Shown: positions 50,401-59,400 of the stretch, piece by piece
Layout: the number at the start of each line of letters is the position of its first letter
Numbering within the stretch: position 1 is the first letter of the stretch
Source: Heliocidaris erythrogramma
Taxonomy: Eukaryota > Echinodermata > Echinoidea > Camarodonta > Echinometridae
NCBI GenBank assembly: GCA_025617745.1
Contig: CM046869.1
Coordinates: 19,236,994-19,300,993 of the forward strand
Direction: 5' to 3'
Length of the DNA: 64,000 nt
Notes under the pieces: model-generated
The model's input: the letters and a program-made list of their open reading frames with translations, nothing else
The model's database searches: none
Told to the model about the DNA's origin: nothing
Program-made: the position numbers and the translations under genes

Positions 50401-53400
50401 ACTAGATAAAGTATGGAGAATTAGTCGTATCCACAGAGAAGGATAGGCTTTCGTTTTGGCTACGGGGGAAATAGCTTTGGGGGATAATTATAGATCGGCG
50501 ATGCGACTGATCGGGGTGGCAGGAAGCGCCGATTAAGGAATGACATTCGTTGGGAAATTGCACATTTTTCAATCACTGCCAAGACGCATGTTGGTAGCCC
50601 AAGAAAGGAAGTTGTGTGTGCGACTTCACCGCCTATTCCACCCCCACAAGAATTTTCCTAGAGGATATTGAAAACCTTAGTTTGGGCTGGAAGAACTGCT
50701 GAATGTTATGATGGATTTAGAAAACAAGTCAAGAGAGTTACATTGTTACATATTATTATCTGCACAGCACTTCTCATAGCAGTGTTTAGCTAGTCATGGG
50801 GAATAATACAGGAAGTATGTTGTTGCTTTTGTTCATGAGCAACTGATTCGCTTTTGCTAGGTTTTTCATTATATCTCAGTATGATTGACTTTAGATTGCA
50901 TTCAAGTTTATATACGTCTACAATTTTCTTTATCTTAATGACTATATATGGTCCATATTAAAGGTATGGGGGAAAAAATTAAATTTGTATACATTGTATG
51001 CCCTACTTTTTAACCCTTTCAAGACAATTGACCACATTTTGTAGTTTTGATTCAGAGCTCTAAAAATATGTGTTGGTGTTTGGTGTTGGTGTTTGGTGTT
51101 GGTGTTTAGAGCGAAAAATTATCCTAAAATCGAGCTCAAACACCGCTGTTGAGATTAAGGAGCCGATACCGATATCCTAACAATGCGCATCGATAACCTA
51201 ACACTGGCAATGGCGTCAGCACCATTTTTAACGAAGGAAAAAAACTGTTTTAAACTATTTAGTTATTAGTCTAGAATATCGTTAAATTACACGAGTAGTC
51301 CAGTAATACTAAAATAAATAAGTATTTGATCTAGAGTGCGGTAAGAAACTTCACAGAAATGGATAGTCTTGACAAGAACAGAAAGTTTAGATGTGATTTC
51401 TCTCGAGTTTCTCACTTGCAGCAGAAAGTGCTACGGTAGCTAATGCAGCTAGACGCGCGGATCAGACGGCGTAGCGCGTACAGGGCAAACAGCCAAATTT
51501 CAGGCATTGGCTCAGATTAGCCGTGAAGTTTCATGACTTTTGCATTGTAAATATTGATTTAAATCTCATCCTAGTAAATGATGTGGATTCTCTGGGTCTT
51601 TAACTACGGAATATCTAACATCATTTTTATCAAATCTATCTTAAAAAGAAAATTAGGTAGGATGTTTTATTCACTCCTTCAGCCCAATTGTGTGCTCTAG
51701 ATCGAACGTTAGACCCATTGTTGGCCTAGATCTCATTTCAGGCCTATATGAACATAATACCTCTTAACACCTATTAAATTACACTTTGAATGACGCCTAC
51801 TGTCTTTATTTCTCATGACTAATCAGCAAAATTTCCACAGCTAGCAACACCAACACCAACACCGACCGTGAAATCGATATTTCTTAATCCCTAGGGGTAT
51901 AATGTTAGCGAATGGGAATTTGTACATGAAATTAAACACCGCGGCCGAGCTCGGTTCACACCGGCAACCGGAACTACGTCAAAAAATCAGAGGTCAACAT
52001 CTAACACCGACTGATTTTTTTCTCATTTCATAGTCGGTGTTTGATCACGATTTCGCGGCAAAATAGACACTAACACCACAACACCATCTCCGAGGGTGAA
52101 ATCACCCATTGAGAGGTTCAAAATCATTTTTTTTCATCAAAATTGGCCATTTTTTCAACTAATCAACAAAATATCTAACCATGTATATTGTTTACAAAGA
52201 CATTACACCTTATCAGAACCATGTAGCACTAAAATGAAATTATACTGTTGCCAATTTGAAGAACAAAATGTGATCAATTTAGCCCTTAAATAATTCCTGT
52301 CCTGAAAGGGTTAAAAGTATGGGGGGATACAATTTGTATACATGTATGCCCTACTTTTTGAATGGATAAGAAAGAGCAATTGGTAGGATTTTATTAATTT
52401 ACACCGTATAAATAGAACTGACAGAGTATGGTGATCAGCTCACGCCCTTCTTCCTGAATGAACAGTGTGACATAGAGTGTAACCACATTCAAGTCACTTG
52501 ACCATACAACATATTCCACAAGCCCAAAACATGTTCCCATTGCCAGAAAGACACTCAAAATACAATTGCCCTTTGCGTGGCCCTGTTTTGGGTTATTGAA
52601 AAGAGAACCCTTTTCTGTTTTTTGTTCATTTTATTTTTCTTCTTACGTAAAAGATAGGTCAAATTACAGAATAGTTAACAGCGGAAAGAGCATGGATCAC
52701 TGCAAACGTATAGTATATTTCTGTTGCAGTCCATAAAATGGAATACCTGTAGGAAATAAAATGTGTTACAGACTTCAACTTGGCAATGCAAAGTCAGATG
52801 TAAGATGCAAAATCACAACTCTCCCACACAAATCTGCAAACTTAGTATTGATGTATCATTCTGTATAATTTCACTTCAGGTAAACTAGAAGTCTGTTGAA
52901 GAAAATCACAGTAAAAGAAAATTTTTAATAATTGCTAATTTGATAGATGAAACCCTTCACTCTGCCTTTTCGAATGATATGTTCCTTGGTAGGTTAAATA
53001 TCCAAACGTGTAGAAGCCATATATAGTGATAACCACAAGTGCTGCGTTCACAAAGGATGTACAAACACGTACCAAATGGGGCTACGCACCACTTCCTTAC
53101 CTAGCAGTGGGAAGGGGCTCGTCACCACTAATCACTCCCTTACACCTAATCTCAATACGTCCCAAGTCTTTCCAATATCCAATATCCAAGTGCAAACCAG
53201 TAAAGTCCTTTTCACATTATACATCCATGCTTGACCATACTCTGAATGTATTTGGTGGAACCAGGCTGCATGCAGTTTGATGTCTCTGTGTGAAACACAT
53301 AGGATATTATCACAATTTGAAGGTCACGTAATATAGATCCTTATAGCTCAGTCCATCAGGGTGCACTTCTTTCAAAAATGGTGAGTGGAATTAAAATGTT

Positions 53401-56400
53401 AATTTTTTTCCTAGGAGGTATTTCATGGCAAAGACATTTTCTCTTCAGTTGTCTCTCTCTCAGCCCAGGGCCCTGTTTCATAAAACTTGTTATCAATAAC
53501 AACTGCCTCATTTCTATGACAAATTCACTCTCAGCCAATCAGATTCATGGATTTCAGTAGCTTATAACAATTATTGTAACTTGTTATTGATAACAAGTTT
53601 TATGAAACAGGGCCCAGGTGTAGTACATGTACCTGGTAGGACTGTTCATTGAAATTGAAAGCCAGTGTAATATATTTAGCCCGTTGGATATGATTAGATT
53701 CTGGTATAGCGCACAATTTACACGGACCTAAGTCTGAGTTATCTCAGGCTTGGTATCTAACCGGTTAAAGACCAAATTTGGAAGTGTAGACTGATAAATA
53801 ATGAGTTTGGTCTTTGTTCACTCCCTGGGATCCCTACAAACATATTAAACTGGCTTTAGCCTGGCCACATTGATAGGTGCTCAAGGCATTCAAGGAATTT
53901 CTTCTTACCAGGTATTCATTAACCTCACCTGGGTAGAGAGTGGCAAATGTAGATTAATGTCTTGCCAAAGGACGTTAGTGCTCTGGCAGGGTTTTGAACC
54001 TTTATCTACAGTCTAGGGACTTATCCACTCAACCACAAGACCTTGATCTATATATACATGAGTTGTATAAGCTTTATTTATCGTTAATTTGTTATTTCAC
54101 TATTTTTTTCCATGCAGGGTTGGGAAGAGGGTGTTGTCGGAATGAAGAAGAATGGGCGTCGGTTACTCATCGTCCCGCCCCCACTGGCATACGGCAAGAA
54201 GGGGCTTGGCTCAAGGATACCACCCAATTCAACGCTCCTCTTCGATGTAGAAATTAAGAAGGTAATTTTAGCAGTTAATCATTTGTTATTTTCATTCGGT
54301 TTTAGGTATAGAAATGTATTATTGCATGTAATCAAGGTACATTATGAAGAGAAGAGAACAAAAGCTTTCTAGCTGCAGTATATCGGGGATCTACACTTAC
54401 ATTTTCCACAAGGGATCGGCTTGAAAAGGTTTTTGGTCCGTTTGCACAGTGCCCCTGTAAAAAAGTTAAACATATTTTGTGGCTGGAATAAAAATTTGGG
54501 AGCTCATGTGAACCAGGCACCTGCTTAATAGAGGCGAGCCCTGATTATACTTGTATTTATTTCATGATATTGTTTGAAGTCAGGGGTGGTATTCTGAGAT
54601 TTATTTTACCTTGATTTTAGTAAAATAATTTTAATTGTCGTAAGAAAATGTACGCTTATGGCGCATCACTGGTTAATGACTGCGCAAAAGTGGCTGTGTA
54701 TGCGGAATTCATCTGCGCAAACACCAATGAAATGTTGCAGTTTAAAAGTTGTTATGACAATTAAAATCTTTTCACTAAAATCAAGATAAAATAAATCTCA
54801 GAATACCACCCCAGGTCTTCACATTACGTTGAGCAGCAAATGTGATCTCGTGCTACTACAGTATATCAGAATTCCACTAGTCAAGCCTGTACAGCAGATG
54901 CCATCATTTTTCTGTTGTGAATCATTTCTGGAAATAAATTTGAAAAAACCCCTGCAAAATATTGGAAATCCCAAACGAAGAAAACATGAAGAAAGAGTAG
55001 AAAATAGAAACTGTTGAAATATGAAAAATGGTTTGGTTTCTTAAACAAAATGTGTATAAGATAATATATCAGTATCTTCCCTACTACATTCTATGTATGT
55101 ACTGTTCATGACTGTGTATTATTCTTATACCTATAAGACTTAGAAGATACTGTACACATCATTCATATGATGATTCAGAAGAAATGATTATGGGATGGAT
55201 CAATATGTATTGTTCATTGGATGTCATTCTGTACATGACAGTTTATTGTTTTATATACTGAATTAGATGGGATTTATTCAATATGGATCTTGATACAGAT
55301 TTTGTGTTCATAGCATGTTGGGTACACTTGAACTAATTGAGTCGTAATAGGCGCAGGGTGAAGGCATAGAAAGGAAGCACGTAGGAGAGTGACTCGTGCT
55401 CGTGAATTACTGCTCCCTCTTAATCAGTGGAAAGGCGCTGCTCTTTTTCGTTTTTAGCATCTTACAGACATGTTAATCAACACTGACAGATGCGTAACAG
55501 TTATGCTATTATGCTATTCCTAAGAAGCACATTAGAAGCTTGTCCTCATTGCTGCAATAGTGAATGTGCTCTAGTGCAATGGTTCCAAGAGTTTGCATTG
55601 GGTGTATAATAAACAAGGTGCAATATTTGATGAGGCAAATAATAACTCTTGTCTGTAACTGATATCTTTTCCGATGGTATGATTAAGACTGCACACTCTT
55701 GCTTTATCCAACTTTCTTCAAGTTAACAGGCTTAAAGAGATCATTTAATACCCTCCCAATTTCAGTTGAAATGGCTGACTGAGCCTCCGATTCAATAAAA
55801 TCTAAAATTACAATTCACATTTTTGTTCATGATGAAGTTGCTGATTTCATTGTGCATATCGATGGAACAAGTAGATCAAGCGGAATTTCATCGCTAAAAA
55901 ACAACACCTAGAAAAATTCCTGTATCACATGTCATTTGACTCAAAAATTTTACCAATGTTGCCTCAAGAATCTTCTGCCATCATTTGGTGGGATTGTTAA
56001 ATGCAATCTACTCTTGCGTGCACAATGTTTAAAGGTTTGCATGTGACAGCCAAGGTTAAAGGGGCTGCACATAACTCATGAGGCCCATGTGTAGGCGAAC
56101 AGAACTCGGCAGTGGGGACGAGCCGTTGGAATCTAGCATTACGCCACATGACATTGGCAAGTGTTTCCTACAGCTATGAAAGATTCAATTAGAGCTGTTC
56201 AAGGCAAAGCCATATCTTACTTTCTTAGCAATAATTATGTAAGCTCCCAAGCAGAATTAACACAAGGTGGGTACCCCATACGTCTCATCACAGAATTTCA
56301 TTATGTTTGAAGTATGATCATGACTTACAAAAATAGAAAAAGGGAAAGCTAGCATGTATGCATCACTGGCTTTTGAGTGTTAAACAGGGTAGTTAGTTCT

Positions 56401-59400
56401 GAAACACAGGATTAAGAAAACGGCATAGAAACTGCTTGTTCTACAGTTTGGGGTGAGTTTAATACTACAGTGTGTATGTATATGATCATTTCTGTAGATG
56501 CTATACATAGTTTGGTCCATTGTTTATTATTTGCTGTTGTTAAATAGGTTAGGGCCTTCCATGCAAAGGGCAGCATATCTTGTTCAAGAATTGCAAAAAT
56601 GAAACTTTCGCAAATTTTGAATTTAGAGCACAAAATTTTTCTCGAAATCGGAAACACTCTTGAAATTAGCAAACCTTTCATACTCACTAAAATGTTAATT
56701 TATACAGTAGGTTGTTCTTTTGTTTAAAAACAAAACTGACATATTTTCTAAAGATTGGTACCATTTGAGCTCTGTACTGGCCCATCAAACAATTAGAGAA
56801 GGAATTATAGATATTCAAAATTTGAGTTTTGAAAGTTTATTTACATTAATTATCGATTGGTAAACCTACTGGCACAGAAGGCATTAAAACCTAGAATTGT
56901 GTATTGTACACCCCATTGAAAATGTCCTTGATTTGTTGTGGTAAGGAAGTATTTAAAGAAAAATTGTCAAAAAAATGTATTCTTTGAGTTATTCATGAAA
57001 CCCTGGCATAGAAGATATAGTGTTTTCTCTAGAGATTTTCATAGTGATATAGATACTTTTGCTCTTGTAAAAACATTTGTATAGGCCATTTATTATCGCT
57101 TGTTTATACTAACACCTAATACTCCATTCACACTGACGAGACCGACAATGGGGCCCTGTTTCATAAAACTTATCAGTTACAATAATTGTTATAAGCTACT
57201 GAAATCCTTGAATCTAATTGGCTGAGAGCAAATTTGTCCTCAAAATTAGTCAGTTTTCATTGAAAACAAGTTTTATGAAATAGGGTCCAGACCACACAAA
57301 ATCATAAGTGGTAAAGATTTTGTTGATCATTGGTGGGTATGGAGCTAGTTATGCTAGTTATGTGACCGAGTGGGTGCTTTGGGGGGGGGGGGGGGGTGTT
57401 AAAATTATTACGTAGTCTACATGGTACATGGACAAGGACATGATGATGTATTTAATATGTGAACCGTTTGTAAGAATGGATTGATGGATTGGTCTTCACA
57501 ACTGTAAGTTGTGAATTGCAATGAGCTAACAAGATGCCTCCATCTTCCATGGGAATAGTTCGGGGAAGAGTGTTGACGTCAATGTGGCTATTCAGTGCAT
57601 GCTTGATTCCCTTGTCTCATGACCTGATGACATAAAACATTAAGGATTGAGCAATTCGTGTGGTTTCTGTCGAGAAATCAACTACATGTGTACCCCTCAA
57701 AGTTCTAATTCTTTTCCCAGTTATTAAAGGTACATGTATTTCAACCTATTATACTTTGACATGATGCAAATCAGTCCAAAGTTTTACAGCAGTAGAAAAT
57801 AGTTGGAGCTAAACATTAGATTTTTCTGCAGTGTACATCACATGTGTCCCCCAAGCAGAAAGAAAAGAAGTCAGTCAAAGTTATTGGCTGGCATTGAAAA
57901 TTGCTTTTAACAAAATGAAAGTGATTTTCTTGAAAATTTGGGATGTACTTGTGTTTTCTCCCTGACACATTATAATAGACTTGAACAAACCCACTTAGGG
58001 GAGAAATCTTTCAAAGATATTGGAATACTTGTGGCCTCTATTCTTTGTGTGATCAACAGAAGGTATTTACCTGAAGAATATGTATTTGTAACCTCAACTA
58101 TTATTTATTTTGACTCCAGGATATTTATTATGCATTTTGATTTGAGGATATACTCTATATTTCATTTCATCTTGTACAGCTTAAATTTTCAAGAGAAAAG
58201 GAGGAAAGTGGTTCGCTGTCGTCAGATGCTACCGATGGCTTGAGGTCAGAGGAGCGGGTCGGGTCACCAAAGGTCGGAAGATCGAGAGGAGATGTTTCAA
58301 GCGACAAGTAAGATGATCATTGTGCACTTGTATAATGATAAGATCAAGGTCACAAAGAGTTGTTATTGATCTGAATCAAACGCAAATCCTTCAATCGTGA
58401 TGTATTGCATTGACAGTGCAATCGATTAGGGACTCAAGTTTGATTCAGATCGTTTTGCAACTTTTAGAACATGTCACTGGAAGCTCTATTCCTCTTCATT
58501 TCCATTGCGGCAACATTCTTATTGATACATGTACATGTCAAAATCATTCGAAATAGTCAACATTGCCTGGGGTGTCCCTCAGATATGACGTAAAAATATT
58601 GTTTCCTCACGCAGAAGAGAAATGTACCATACCTTTGTGGAGAGCAGGGGAGCGTTTCATCAAGTGTCTTGTCAGTGATTTTTTACTGACAAATTTGCTC
58701 TCAGCCAATCAGATGCAAGGATTTCAGTAGCTTATAACAGTTGTCTGTAAAAATCACTGACAAAACGCTTGATGAAATGCTCCCCAGCCATACTGCTCTG
58801 TAGCACAACCAGTTACGTGGAAACTTAAAGTGAATGAATGGTTGAAGATAGAACATCTGTTTCTTGTTGGAGAGATCACTTTCTACAAAGAAATTAACAT
58901 GAGATTATGAGAATAAGCCACTTCGGAGATGCAATCTGAGCATGAGCAGATAAAGGTCATCTGTACCAAATTCTAAAACCCACTGACACTAATATTCGAT
59001 ATGTGCTCATGAATGTCATGTAATCATTATTCAATTATGCACTAATGGTGCATTCCATGATATCCAGGTGGAAGTATTCTTTTTAAAGGGGGAAACAAAA
59101 GCTATTCATGAGGCACCTCTATCACTCCCAGAGTTATTTTTCTGAAGTGCACATAAAGGGACCCTCCATGTCTAAAATATCTGTGGATATTTGGGGTCAT
59201 TTGTACCATGCGCTAACCCCGAACTGGCTTATTCTACTGACTTCATGGATACTGTTCTTTGAGTGAAACCAAAATTATCTTTGATATGTTTTTTCTTCTT
59301 AATCTGTTTTTAATCCATTCCCACTAAACGCTGATCTTCAGAATACCCTGATCAAAACCCATTGGAATACAGTGAAACCTGTCTATAAAGACCGCTCAAG

